DNA of 64,000 nt from NORP110 sp051251595 (GCA_051251595.1 JBPOFA010000009.1:124001-188000); one strand, 5' to 3'. Positions 50,942 through 59,192 are shown, counted from the stretch's first letter. The notes: generated by a model not told the origin, from the sequence alone. Numbers and translations are program-made.

Positions 50942-50953
50942 GTCAGCTCTTCC

Positions 50954-51331
50954 TTAAAGCGCGATTTTCACAAGGGCGAACAGCCCGACTGCAATCGCGG
51001 TATAGCTGCCGCATATCGACAGAATAATCAGTATCTCGCGCAGGGTTCCGTGCACGTAGTCTTCGATCACCATCCGGATGCCTGCCTTGAAATGCAGGAA
51101 CCCAACAACGATGGTCAGCGCGGCGACAATGGCCGGGAAGGGGCGCGCATAATAGGCCACCATTTCCGCATGGCTGGACCCAAGGGTTGACCCAAAGGTC
51201 AGCACGAACAGTGGAACCAAAATCAGCAAGCCAACGGAACTGACGGTCATGAACCAGTGGTTCTGCGTCCCCATCCGGGCAGAGCCCATGCCGACAGCGC
51301 GTTTACGATCTGTAAGATATTGCATGTTCAA
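50954..51331 (-). CDS. sdhD: Succinate dehydrogenase membrane anchor subunit
   Basis: A 125-residue protein with three hydrophobic segments. It begins MNMQYLTDRKRAVGMGSARMGTQNHWFMT. GFLHFKAGIRMVIEDYVHG carries the heme/quinone-site histidine and aspartate region of SdhD. It anchors complex II together with SdhC. Six bases separate it from sdhC. Confidence 0.94.
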   Translation of the reverse strand: MNMQYLTDRKRAVGMGSARMGTQNHWFMTVSSVGLLILVPLFVLTFGSTLGSSHAEMVAYYARPFPAIVAALTIVVGFLHFKAGIRMVIEDYVHGTLREILIILSICGSYTAIAVGLFALVKIAL

Positions 51332-51337
51332 CGCCCC

Positions 51338-51721
51338 CTAAATGACGATGACGGTCAGAACCGTCAGGACAACAGAGCCGCCAATCACCGCCCAGCCAAG
51401 CTTTTCCGCGACGTCCAGCTCCATCCCGCGACCAGAATCCCAGTAGAGATGACGCAGCCCTGCCAGCGTGTGATACCAAAGCGCCCAAAGCGACAGCAGC
51501 ATCACCAGATCACCGATCCAACTGGTCATCAGCCAATTTACGGTCGCATAGCTTTCCGCAGAGATCGCCCCAGACAACAACCAGGCGATGAACAATACGC
51601 CGCCCCCCAACAAGGAAATGCCGGTGACCCGGTTGATGATGGATGTCGCAGAGGTAAGTTGCGGTCGATAAATCGTCAAATGGGGGGAAAGTGGCCGTTT
51701 GCCCCGGTTCACATCAGCCAT
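51338..51721 (-). CDS. sdhC: Succinate dehydrogenase cytochrome b556 subunit
   Basis: A 127-residue membrane subunit from the start MADVNRGKRPLSPHLTIYRPQLTSATSIINRVTG, the diagnostic N-terminus. The heme histidine is in WYHTLAGLRHLYWD. The longer open frame adds 24 residues without homology. It is the first gene of sdhCDAB. The 137 bases upstream contain the TCA-type 14-base element at 51798-51811. Confidence 0.95.
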   Translation of the reverse strand: MADVNRGKRPLSPHLTIYRPQLTSATSIINRVTGISLLGGGVLFIAWLLSGAISAESYATVNWLMTSWIGDLVMLLSLWALWYHTLAGLRHLYWDSGRGMELDVAEKLGWAVIGGSVVLTVLTVIVI

Positions 51722-51797
51722 ATCTGGATCCTTCTGGACAGGCGGTTTCGCAAGCTCTTGTGCACGTGATACCGAACTTTTTATGTGGGTCACAAGA

Positions 51798-51811
51798 CAT
51801 TAGCGCAAACA
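51798..51811. promoter_or_regulatory. Shared TCA operator-like element upstream of sdhC
   Basis: CATTAGCGCAAACA, 77 bases before sdhC. It agrees at 11 of 14 positions with the ideal palindrome TGTTAGCGCTAACA, and versions occur before mdh and sucC. The even symmetry with a central CG resembles LacI-family operators such as those of CceR in Rhodobacter. Confidence 0.5.
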
Positions 51812-51858
51812 GTTTCAAAATTATCCGTTCCAACCGGAACAAACACAGGCGCTCCGGT

Positions 51859-52062
51859 TCATAACTGGCCCAATTTTACATCTGGTGAATATTCACCCTC
51901 TGCATCCTTGGTCACCGCTTGCGCACAGCGCATTTTTCCCGTGGCCGCATCAAAAGCATAGGCGGGATCGCCATATAGCACCCAGCCCTTGGACAAGGCC
52001 TCTGTCACTTTGTGGCAAAAGGCGGATGTGTCTTCTTCTGTCAGCAATCTATACGCTTTCAT
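51859..52062 (-). CDS. DUF1737 small protein
   Basis: A 67-residue protein starting MKAYRLLTEEDTSAFCHKVTEALSKGWVLYGDPAYAFD, which matches the DUF1737 family pattern (Y-LLT-D---F---V---L--GW-L-G-P). QAVTKDAEGEYSPDVKLG closes the domain. The ATG at 52062 is used because residues before it show no homology. It follows nnrU by four bases on the same strand. Function unknown. Confidence 0.85.
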   Translation of the reverse strand: MKAYRLLTEEDTSAFCHKVTEALSKGWVLYGDPAYAFDAATGKMRCAQAVTKDAEGEYSPDVKLGQL

Positions 52063-52066
52063 CGCC

Positions 52067-52615
52067 TCACCCCGGGAACGGCCAGTAGCCAAGCCATGTG
52101 TGGATGGCCGCAATCACAACAAAGACCGCGATGCAAATCAGGAACAATCGGATGTCCCCCGCTGCCGAACCACCGGTAAACGGCTCTGGCACCGGTTCAG
52201 CGCGGTTGATCAGAACGATAGACACCAGCGCCCACAGCCCCATTCCGCCGAACAACAACAGGGACGCCACATCGCCATTCACCAACAAATGCGCAATCGC
52301 CCAGATGATCACACCGGTCAGCATGGGGTGACGCAACTTGCCGCGCAAACGGCTTTTGGATGACCCAACACCAAACAGGACAACGGCGATCACCATCATG
52401 CTGTTGTTGATCGACATGGCCGCCGGCCCAAGATCCCACAACGGAATGTAATCGCTGCTGCGATACCCGATCACCATCAACACGATACCGACAATAGAGC
52501 CAAGGGCCACAACGCCTTTGCCTGCGTTGCCCATATTGGCCCGAGCCTCTGGCGCGATCCGCTTAAAGAAATGCGCGCCGCCCCACAGCAGCACCCCTAA
52601 GACGATCCAGATCAT
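52067..52615 (-). CDS. NnrU family membrane protein
   Basis: A 182-residue protein with about five hydrophobic segments. It begins MIWIVLGVLLWGGAHFFKRIAPEARANMG. LRGKLRHPMLTGVIIWAIAHLLVNGDVASLLLFGGMGLWAL is the conserved core with H-P and AHL-NGD, as in the NnrU/isoprenylcysteine methyltransferase-like group. NnrU was named for nitric oxide reductase clusters, but none is present here. The start is one base from the stop of the lyase-like gene, so it is probably co-transcribed with it. Confidence 0.9.
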   Translation of the reverse strand: MIWIVLGVLLWGGAHFFKRIAPEARANMGNAGKGVVALGSIVGIVLMVIGYRSSDYIPLWDLGPAAMSINNSMMVIAVVLFGVGSSKSRLRGKLRHPMLTGVIIWAIAHLLVNGDVASLLLFGGMGLWALVSIVLINRAEPVPEPFTGGSAAGDIRLFLICIAVFVVIAAIHTWLGYWPFPG

Positions 52616-53467
52616 TCAACTCTCCTGCTGTTGTATTTGACTGTGCCGCGCCAAAAGCGCCCGTGCGGCCGCAACATGCAGGTTCTCTACAATATGACCG
52701 TCCAGCACCGCAATGGCTTGTCCGGCCTGTTCGGCTTGGGCAAATGCATCAATCTGACGCTGCGCGAGGTCCAGCTCTGCCTGTGTGGGGGCGAAAACCG
52801 AATTCGCCAACGCGATTTGCGACGGATGAATCACGGATTTGCCGTCAAACCCAAAACCGCGCCCCTGCTCACACTCTGCCTGAAAACCGGCACTGTCCTG
52901 AAACGCGTTAAAGACACCATCAATGCACACAGCCCCCCTTGCCCGGGCCGCCACAACCACCATTTGCAGGCTCGTGCGAAGCGCCAGCCGATCGGCCGAA
53001 GGCGTGCATTTCAGATCAGCAGACAGATCATTTGTCCCGACGATCAAGCCAGCCACCCGCCCGTGCCCGGCAATCTGCCCTGCCTTCAGGACCCCCAAAG
53101 GCGTCTCAATCATTGCCCACAAAGGATGATCACAGGCAGAGGCTACGGCCTCTATGTCGCGCCGACGATTGACCTTAGGCAGTACGATCCCGTCCAGTTC
53201 GGCACGCGCGAGCGTCGCAATATCGTCTTTGCCCCATGGCGTGTCCTGCCCGTTCACCCGAACCAAGACCAAAGAGGCGCCAAAACCGCCTTGCGTCAAC
53301 GCCACCCGCACCGCATCCCGAGCCGCCGTTTTTTGGTCCGGCAAAACCGCGTCTTCCAGATCCAGAACAACCACATCCGCATTCAGCCCGCGGGCTTTTT
53401 CCATGGCCCGCGCATGTGTTGCCGGTACATATAAAACCGATCGCAAGGGCCGTGTGTCCAAAGTCAT
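52616..53467 (-). CDS. CitE-like CoA-ester lyase, probable (3S)-malyl-CoA thioesterase
   Basis: A 283-residue HpcH/HpaI-type barrel enzyme. It begins MTLDTRPLRSVLYVPATHARAMEKARGLNADVVVLDLEDAV, has GIVLPKVN and MIETPLGVLKAGQIA with the metal-ligand glutamate, and FGFDGKSVIHPSQI near the end. The start at 53467 has the ribosome site AGAGG. The Mcl2 thioesterase of Rhodobacter sphaeroides, which hydrolyses malyl-CoA to malate, lies close to its TCA genes. Position beside sdh and mdh supports the same role here; other CoA-ester lyase activities remain possible. Confidence 0.82.
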   Translation of the reverse strand: MTLDTRPLRSVLYVPATHARAMEKARGLNADVVVLDLEDAVLPDQKTAARDAVRVALTQGGFGASLVLVRVNGQDTPWGKDDIATLARAELDGIVLPKVNRRRDIEAVASACDHPLWAMIETPLGVLKAGQIAGHGRVAGLIVGTNDLSADLKCTPSADRLALRTSLQMVVVAARARGAVCIDGVFNAFQDSAGFQAECEQGRGFGFDGKSVIHPSQIALANSVFAPTQAELDLAQRQIDAFAQAEQAGQAIAVLDGHIVENLHVAAARALLARHSQIQQQES

Positions 53468-53698
53468 GAAACTTACCTCTAGAAACAGGGGCATGAGCCC
53501 CCCAAATCACAAACAAATTTTCAAAGCCAACCCGGCTCAGAACCTAATCTTTTCAACATATTAACACCATTCACGCCGTCACGCACGGCACGTTAACCAT
53601 ATTTTCGCGTCTCAGGGGCGATTATTTTCCCAATCTCAATGCACCGGGCTTTTCGTCAAATGGGACGCCAGTGCAGCTTTACGGTTCGGGGAAACAAA

Positions 53699-54016
53699 AT
53701 GAAACAGAAACTCTTGGTTTTGTCCTTTGGCGTCGGCGCCATGCTTTTGGCCACGCAACATGCGTTTGCACAGCAATCCCGCAGCTGTGGCCCCAGGGAG
53801 CGGGTCATCGAACGGCTGACAACAACCTATGGGGAAACGCGCCAATCCTTTGGCCTGGGGTCAAACAATGTGCTGGTGGAAACCTACGCCTCTGACGCCA
53901 ATGGCAGCTGGACCATCATCGCGACCTTGCCAAACGGCACGACATGCCTTGTCGCCTCTGGGCAAAGCTTTGAAAACCGCGCAGATCAGAACCGCGCTAA
54001 AGGTCAGGACGCTTAG
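53699..54016 (+). CDS. Small secreted protein of unknown function
   Basis: A 105-residue exported protein. The signal peptide MKQKLLVLSFGVGAMLLATQHAFA is followed by QQSRSCGPRERVIERLTTTYGETRQSFGLGSNNVLVETYASDANGSWTIIATLPNGTTCLVASGQSFE. Two cysteines could form one disulfide, and the tail is charged. I do not recognise a named family, but the motif pattern looks conserved rather than random. The start at 53699 has GGGGAAAC upstream. Its last four bases overlap the stop of the opposite TauE-type gene. The 231 bases between it and the lyase gene are shared by two divergent promoters. Confidence 0.75.
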   Translation: MKQKLLVLSFGVGAMLLATQHAFAQQSRSCGPRERVIERLTTTYGETRQSFGLGSNNVLVETYASDANGSWTIIATLPNGTTCLVASGQSFENRADQNRAKGQDA

Positions 54017-54783
54017 ACCAGTGAATCCCAAATCAGCTTTGATCCCGTGATCAACAGCAACACATAGGTCAGCCCAAAAAACGCTTTTTCAGGGATGATC
54101 TTGTGAAAATAGACCCCAAGATACACGCCAGCCAGCGCGAAAGGTGCTAGGAACAAATCCGCAGTGAACGTGTCTTTACTGAAGATGCCAAGGCTGAAAT
54201 AGGGCGGGAATTTCATCAGGTTGATGGCCCAGAACACGATAACGGTCGTGGCCTGAAACTCTGTCTTGGTCAGCTTGCGCGACAGCAGATACACCGCCGC
54301 TGGCGGGCCGCCTGCATGGCTGATGAAACTGGTGAACCCGGCAATGGCCCCTGCCACCAACCCCGCGCGATCAGACATCGGCGCCGCCGCCGGGCGGATC
54401 ATCCGGCGCGACCGGGCCAGCTGAAACAACACAAATCCCACAGCCACAACCCCGATCAAAAACTTGAACACCAAAGGATCGGTGTGCTTGAACAACAAAG
54501 CCCCAACACCGATTCCGACAATGGATCCGATGATCAGCGCACGTGTGGCGGCTGCGTCCCATTTTTTCCAATAGGGCTTTAGCGCGCCGAAATCCATCAA
54601 GGTCAGCAGCGGTAACATCATACCCACGGCCTGCGCTGGCTCCAGAATCAACGCCAACAAAGGCGTTGCCGCAAACGCCCCACCAGATCCGAATCCACCT
54701 TTGGAAATTCCGGCAAACAGCACAGCCGGGATCGCCACGGCGAAAAAAGTCATATCAAATAACATTGATGCCAAATGCCCCAT
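54013..54783 (-). CDS. TauE/SafE family membrane transporter (second copy)
   Basis: A 256-residue inner-membrane protein with about eight helices. The paired motifs are VLFAGISKGGFGSGGAFAATPLLALILEP and IAGFTSFISHAGGPPAAVYLLSRKLTKTEF. It is only distantly similar to the copy at 37927, and the partner TIGR02186 gene is absent. The starts at 54783, 54765 and 54753 are all possible; the first is kept. It diverges from mdh over 146 bases. Substrate unknown. Confidence 0.9.
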   Translation of the reverse strand: MGHLASMLFDMTFFAVAIPAVLFAGISKGGFGSGGAFAATPLLALILEPAQAVGMMLPLLTLMDFGALKPYWKKWDAAATRALIIGSIVGIGVGALLFKHTDPLVFKFLIGVVAVGFVLFQLARSRRMIRPAAAPMSDRAGLVAGAIAGFTSFISHAGGPPAAVYLLSRKLTKTEFQATTVIVFWAINLMKFPPYFSLGIFSKDTFTADLFLAPFALAGVYLGVYFHKIIPEKAFFGLTYVLLLITGSKLIWDSLV

Positions 54784-54804
54784 ATTCTTTTGGAATGCGT
54801 ATAC

Positions 54805-54818
54805 TTATAGCGCTAACA
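54805..54818. promoter_or_regulatory. Shared TCA operator-like element upstream of mdh
   Basis: TTATAGCGCTAACA, 112 bases before the mdh ATG. The right half, GCGCTAACA, is identical to that before sucC, and the core is shared with the element before sdhC. Confidence 0.5.
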
Positions 54819-54929
54819 CTCTTGGCTAAAAGCGGAAACTGAACCCCATGCTGCAACGCGGCACCCTTGCGCCCATCGCAATGAATGGCTACGCAGCCTC
54901 CCAACAACAACTCGGACGGAGACTTCAAG

Positions 54930-55892
54930 ATGGCCAGACCTAAAATCGCTCTTATCGGTTCCGGGCAAATCGGCGGCACGCTCGCCCACCTTGCCGCACT
55001 TAAAGAACTTGGTGACGTTGTATTGTTTGACATCGCCGATGGTGTACCTCAGGGCAAAGCGCTCGACATCGCAGAAGCAGGACCCTCGGAAGGGTTCGAC
55101 GCTGCCATGTCCGGCACAACAAGCTACGAAGACATTGCCGGCGCTGACGTGTGTATTGTAACTGCGGGCGTTGCGCGCAAACCGGGGATGAGCCGGGATG
55201 ACCTGTTGGGCATCAACCTCAAAGTTATGAAATCCGTTGGCGAGGGGATCAAAACCCACGCGCCAAACGCATTCGTCATCTGCATCACCAACCCGCTGGA
55301 CGCGATGGTCTGGGCGTTGCGCGAATTTTCCGGACTGCCTCATGAAAAAGTCGTCGGCATGGCCGGCGTTCTGGATTCTGCTCGCTTCCGTCACTTCCTG
55401 TCCGTCGAATTTGATGTGTCGATGAAAGACGTCACAGCTTTTGTACTTGGCGGACATGGCGACACGATGGTTCCGCTGTCCCGGTACTCGACAGTGGGCG
55501 GCATTCCACTGCCAGACCTCGTAGAGATGGGCTGGACCACGCAGGACAAGCTGGACGCAATCATCCAACGCACCCGTGATGGCGGCGCCGAAATCGTCGG
55601 CCTGCTGAAAACCGGTTCCGCGTTTTACGCCCCCGCAACCTCGGCCATCGAAATGGCAGAGGCTTATCTGAAAGACCAGAAACGTCTACTGCCTTGCGCG
55701 GCTTACGTCGATGGCGCGCTTGGCCTCAATGGCATGTATGTCGGCGTTCCGACAATCATCGGCGCAGGCGGCATTGAACGCATCGTCAACATCAAGCTCA
55801 GCAAAGATGAACAAGCGATGTTCGACAAATCTGTTGAGGCTGTGAACGGTCTGGTGGACGCGTGTAAGGCGATTGACGATTCTCTTTCCTAA
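54930..55892 (+). CDS. mdh: Malate dehydrogenase
   Basis: A 320-residue NAD-dependent malate dehydrogenase of the LDH-like class. The cofactor loop is ALIGSGQIGGTLAHLAALKEL. The substrate arginine is in GVARKPGMSRDDLL, the catalytic Asp/His pair in GVLDSARFRHF and LGGHGDTMVPL. The start at 54930 has a GGAG ribosome site; a longer frame adds 15 residues without homology. It has its own promoter and terminator within the TCA locus. Confidence 0.98.
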   Translation: MARPKIALIGSGQIGGTLAHLAALKELGDVVLFDIADGVPQGKALDIAEAGPSEGFDAAMSGTTSYEDIAGADVCIVTAGVARKPGMSRDDLLGINLKVMKSVGEGIKTHAPNAFVICITNPLDAMVWALREFSGLPHEKVVGMAGVLDSARFRHFLSVEFDVSMKDVTAFVLGGHGDTMVPLSRYSTVGGIPLPDLVEMGWTTQDKLDAIIQRTRDGGAEIVGLLKTGSAFYAPATSAIEMAEAYLKDQKRLLPCAAYVDGALGLNGMYVGVPTIIGAGGIERIVNIKLSKDEQAMFDKSVEAVNGLVDACKAIDDSLS

Positions 55893-55915
55893 ACACGGCG
55901 ACACTTGAACTTCTG

Positions 55916-55955
55916 AAAACCGCCGCATCCGTTTGGACTGCGGCGGTTTTTCTTT
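55916..55955 (+). terminator. Rho-independent terminator after mdh
   Basis: AAAACCGCCGCA (55916-55927) pairs fully with TGCGGCGGTTTT (55939-55950). An inner TCC/GGA pair extends it, and a T-run follows at 55947-55951. It separates mdh from the sucC promoter region. Confidence 0.9.
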
Positions 55956-56033
55956 GTCCGCCCGCCCCGCGCCCGGCAAGGTTTTCCCTTAATTTACAAA
56001 AGGAATCAAAAGCACGGCCCTCAATTTTTATTT

Positions 56034-56064
56034 TGTGATCACAGTTTTTGGCGCTGTGATCACA
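56034..56064. promoter_or_regulatory. Two TGTGATCACA palindromes upstream of sucC
   Basis: Identical perfect 10-base palindromes at 56034-56043 and 56055-56064, their centres 21 bases apart (two helical turns). Flanking bases extend them into a 13-base inverted repeat. They lie 110-140 bases before the sucC ATG. They look like tandem operators for a dimeric regulator of unknown identity. Confidence 0.6.
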
Positions 56065-56085
56065 AATCGGCATTTTTTGGCCGAG

Positions 56086-56099
56086 TTTGGGCGCTAACA
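56086..56099. promoter_or_regulatory. Shared TCA operator-like element upstream of sucC
   Basis: TTTGGGCGCTAACA, 74 bases before the sucC ATG. The half-site GCGCTAACA is the same as before mdh. The left half is weaker. Confidence 0.45.
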
Positions 56100-56129
56100 G
56101 TAAAAAACCGTTTCTTCACCTATTTCCTA

Positions 56130-56143
56130 TGTGTCATGACACA
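56130..56143. promoter_or_regulatory. TGTGTCATGACACA palindrome before sucC
   Basis: A perfect 14-base palindrome whose end lies 30 bases before the sucC ATG, within the likely core promoter or leader. It may be an operator or a short hairpin in the mRNA. Confidence 0.45.
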
Positions 56144-56172
56144 GAAAGAAAATGCATCAAACGGGATTAGCC

Positions 56173-57366
56173 ATGAACATTCATGAGTATCAGGCCAAAG
56201 CACTCCTGCGCAGCTACGGCGCACCAGTCTCTGAGGGGCGGGCCGTGTTGCGCGCTGAAGACGCTAAGACAGCCGCCGGGGAATTGGACGGACCACTTTG
56301 GGTGGTCAAGGCACAGATCCACGCAGGTGGACGTGGTAAAGGCTCTTTCAAAGAGGCCGACGCTGGCGAAAAAGGCGGCGTGCGCCTGACCAAATCCGTG
56401 TCCGAGGCCGCCGAGGAAGCCAAGCGCATGCTGGGCCGTACCCTGGTCACACATCAAACCGGCCCTGCTGGTAAAGTCGTCAACCGCATCTACATCGAAG
56501 ACGGCGCTGGCATTTCCACAGAACTCTACCTGGCTCTACTGGTTGACCGCGGTTCATCGCGCGTGTCTTTCGTCTGCTCCACCGAAGGCGGCATGGACAT
56601 CGAAGAGGTCGCAGCCTCTACCCCGGAAAAAATCCTGTCCTTCTCTGTTGACCCGGCCACGGGCTATCAGCCCTTCCACGGCCGCCGCATCGCCTTTGCG
56701 CTTGGCCTTGAGGGCAAACAGATCAAACAATGCGTCGCCTTGATGGGCACGCTTTACAAGCTGTTCATGGACAAAGACGCCGAGATGCTGGAAATCAACC
56801 CGCTCATCGTCACGGATAAAGGCGATCTGAAATGTCTCGACGCCAAAATGGGTTTTGACGGCAACGCGATCTACCGCCACGCCGACATCGCCGCCCTGCG
56901 CGACGAAACCGAAGAAGACCCCAAAGAACTTGCCGCCTCCAAATTCGACCTCAACTACATTTCGCTGGATGGCGAAATCGGTTGCATGGTCAACGGCGCA
57001 GGCCTGGCGATGGCCACAATGGACATCATCAAGCTGTACGGTTCTTCCCCAGCAAACTTCCTGGATGTGGGCGGCGGCGCAACCAAAGAAAAAGTCACCG
57101 AAGCCTTCAAGATCATCACCTCTGACCCGAACGTCAAAGGCATCCTTGTGAACATCTTTGGCGGCATTATGCGCTGCGACGTCATCGCCGAAGGCGTTGT
57201 CGAAGCTGTGAAAGAAGTCGGACTCAAAGTTCCATTGGTGGTCCGCCTCGAAGGCACGAATGTCGAAAAAGGCAAAGACATCATCCGCAACTCTGGCCTG
57301 AACGTCATCGCCGCCGACGACCTCAAAGACGGCGCGGAAAAAATTGTGGAAGCGGTAAAGGGTTAG
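56173..57366 (+). CDS. sucC: Succinyl-CoA synthetase (ADP-forming) beta subunit
   Basis: A 397-residue ATP-grasp subunit. It begins MNIHEYQAKALLRSYGAPVSEG, has LWVVKAQIHAGGRGKGSFKEA (nucleotide loop), EINPLIVTDKGDLKCLDAKMGFD (metal site) and GSSPANFLDVGGGATKEKVTEAF with GIMRCDVIAEGVVEA near the end. With SucD it makes succinate and ATP from succinyl-CoA. The start at 56173 is preferred to an upstream ATG. Unusually, a sulfotransferase gene separates it from sucD. Confidence 0.97.
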   Translation: MNIHEYQAKALLRSYGAPVSEGRAVLRAEDAKTAAGELDGPLWVVKAQIHAGGRGKGSFKEADAGEKGGVRLTKSVSEAAEEAKRMLGRTLVTHQTGPAGKVVNRIYIEDGAGISTELYLALLVDRGSSRVSFVCSTEGGMDIEEVAASTPEKILSFSVDPATGYQPFHGRRIAFALGLEGKQIKQCVALMGTLYKLFMDKDAEMLEINPLIVTDKGDLKCLDAKMGFDGNAIYRHADIAALRDETEEDPKELAASKFDLNYISLDGEIGCMVNGAGLAMATMDIIKLYGSSPANFLDVGGGATKEKVTEAFKIITSDPNVKGILVNIFGGIMRCDVIAEGVVEAVKEVGLKVPLVVRLEGTNVEKGKDIIRNSGLNVIAADDLKDGAEKIVEAVKG

Positions 57367-57524
57367 GCCGCCGGTCCGAGAATAGCTTACAACAAAGCCG
57401 TGCTGCACCCCGGTAAATGAAATTGAAAAGGACCACTTAAGGTGTTCAACACTTCATTTCAAAAGACCAGCGTTCCCGTCAGGGACGGCTCTCGCATGAT
57501 AATCTCACGCGAGGGTGTGCTCTA

Positions 57525-58229
57525 ATGGTGGCTATTCTACCAGATCACGGGATCGCATATTTCGGCATTCACAAGGCCGCAAGCAGTTCCGTCAAACACG
57601 CCCTATATGAATTGCGTGAGGGTCACCCTTGGCCGGGCAACATCATGAAGGTCCATAAACAGTTGCCGACCCGGCGCGTCGCTCCTTCTGATTTTGAAGA
57701 TTGCTCCAAGATGTGGAAATTCACAGTCTTGCGCGATCCGATCAAGCGCTTCTTATCCGCATATCAGAACCGTATTGTTGATTTTCGCGACCTCGTCATC
57801 AACCCCAACCCTGGCAATTTCAATTACATCTTCAAAAAGATGGGTTGGAAACTTTTTGTCCCGCCTCGGCTTGGTCTGCAATCGAAACCGAATATCGAAA
57901 ACTTCATCAAACACTTTTCTGCCTATACCGCAGCAAGCAAGAGCGTTTGGATTCACACCTGTCCGGCATCGTTCTTCATTGGGGAAGACCTTTCTTATTT
58001 CGACGCCGTATACACAACCAGCACGCTGGATCAGCTTGAAAAGGACCTGAGCGATCGGCTCAACCGCCCCATCACGCTGCCCCGCATCAATGAAAGCGGT
58101 TCGAAACCGCCTCGCTTCGAAGATCTTTCGCAGTCGGCGCAAGACTTTTTGCTAAAACACACGGAAGACGACTATCGGCTGTTTTCTGATTTCTACGCTC
58201 CACCAAGCGCAGACACGGCCTCGACCTAA
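57525..58229 (+). CDS. Sulfotransferase-family protein between sucC and sucD
   Basis: A 234-residue protein resembling the Golgi-type sulfotransferase family 2. The 5'-phosphosulfate loop is YFGIHKAASSSVKHAL (the family's PKxGSTS-like motif) and the 3'-phosphate segment is FTVLRDPIKRFLSAYQNRI (R-DP--R--S-Y). PAPS-dependent sulfation of a carbohydrate or envelope component is the usual family role. No signal peptide is present. It stands in the sucCD operon with a 158-base gap upstream and 36 bases before sucD, and no link to the TCA cycle is known. Its presence looks like an insertion into the operon. Confidence 0.8.
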   Translation: MVAILPDHGIAYFGIHKAASSSVKHALYELREGHPWPGNIMKVHKQLPTRRVAPSDFEDCSKMWKFTVLRDPIKRFLSAYQNRIVDFRDLVINPNPGNFNYIFKKMGWKLFVPPRLGLQSKPNIENFIKHFSAYTAASKSVWIHTCPASFFIGEDLSYFDAVYTTSTLDQLEKDLSDRLNRPITLPRINESGSKPPRFEDLSQSAQDFLLKHTEDDYRLFSDFYAPPSADTAST

Positions 58230-58265
58230 ATTGAACGCAACACAGATTGTCAAAAGGATCAATAA

Positions 58266-59147
58266 ATGGCAGTTCTCGTAGACGAAAACACAAAGGTAAT
58301 CTGCCAGGGCTTTACCGGCTCGCAAGGCACCTTCCACTCTGAACAGGCCATTGCCTATGGCACGAAAATGGTCGGTGGCGTGACGCCTGGAAAAGGCGGT
58401 CAGGTGCATCTTGATCTGCCTGTGTTCAACTCCTGCCACGAAGCGGTTGCAAAGACCGGCGCAAACGCGTCCGTGATCTATGTGCCGCCACCCTTTGCCG
58501 CGGATTCTATCCTAGAGGCGCTGGATGCGGAAATCCCGTTGATCTGCTGCATCACCGAAGGCATCCCTGTGCTTGACATGATGCGTGTCAAACGCGCGTT
58601 GGAAGGGTCTTCCAGCATCCTGATCGGGCCAAACTGCCCCGGTGTTATCACGCCAGACGCCTGCAAAATCGGCATTATGCCCGGCCATATTCACAAACGC
58701 GGGAGCGTGGGTGTTGTCAGCCGCTCTGGCACCCTAACCTATGAAGCTGTGAAACAGACATCTGACAGCGGCCTTGGCCAGTCCACCGCAGTGGGCATTG
58801 GCGGTGACCCGATCAAGGGGACCGAGCATATTGACGTGTTGGAAATGTTCCTGGCCGATGACGAAACCCATTCGATCATCATGATCGGCGAAATCGGCGG
58901 CGCTGCCGAAGAAGAAGCTGCTCAATTCCTGATCGACGAAGCCAAAAAAGGCCGCAAAAAACCGGTTGCCGGTTTCATCGCAGGCCGCACGGCGCCTCCG
59001 GGTCGTCGCATGGGCCATGCCGGTGCGATCGTTGCAGGTGGCCAAGGTGGTGCCGAAGACAAGATCGAGGCCATGAAACGTGCAGGTATCGTCGTGGCCG
59101 ACAGCCCGGCCACTTTGGGCGAAGCTGTGCTCAAGGCGATCGGGTAA
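58266..59147 (+). CDS. sucD: Succinyl-CoA synthetase (ADP-forming) alpha subunit
   Basis: A 293-residue subunit. It begins MAVLVDENTKVICQGFTGSQGTFHSEQAIAYGTKMVGG, the CoA-binding domain, and the phosphorylated histidine is in GRRMGHAGAIVAGGQGGAEDKIEAM. VVSRSGTLTYEAVKQTSDSGLGQSTAVGIGGDPIKG is also conserved. The gene partners sucC despite the intervening sulfotransferase gene. The 164-base gap before sucA contains a hairpin. Confidence 0.98.
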   Translation: MAVLVDENTKVICQGFTGSQGTFHSEQAIAYGTKMVGGVTPGKGGQVHLDLPVFNSCHEAVAKTGANASVIYVPPPFAADSILEALDAEIPLICCITEGIPVLDMMRVKRALEGSSSILIGPNCPGVITPDACKIGIMPGHIHKRGSVGVVSRSGTLTYEAVKQTSDSGLGQSTAVGIGGDPIKGTEHIDVLEMFLADDETHSIIMIGEIGGAAEEEAAQFLIDEAKKGRKKPVAGFIAGRTAPPGRRMGHAGAIVAGGQGGAEDKIEAMKRAGIVVADSPATLGEAVLKAIG

Positions 59148-59192
59148 GGCATTATGATGTGGACGTCGGATCTCCAGTTACATCCAACGCCC

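Noticed and set aside
51757..51798. TTGTGCACGTGA and TGTGGGTCACA before sdhC as copies of the sucC TGTGATCACA sites
   Set aside because: Their symmetry and spacing differ and only half-sites match.
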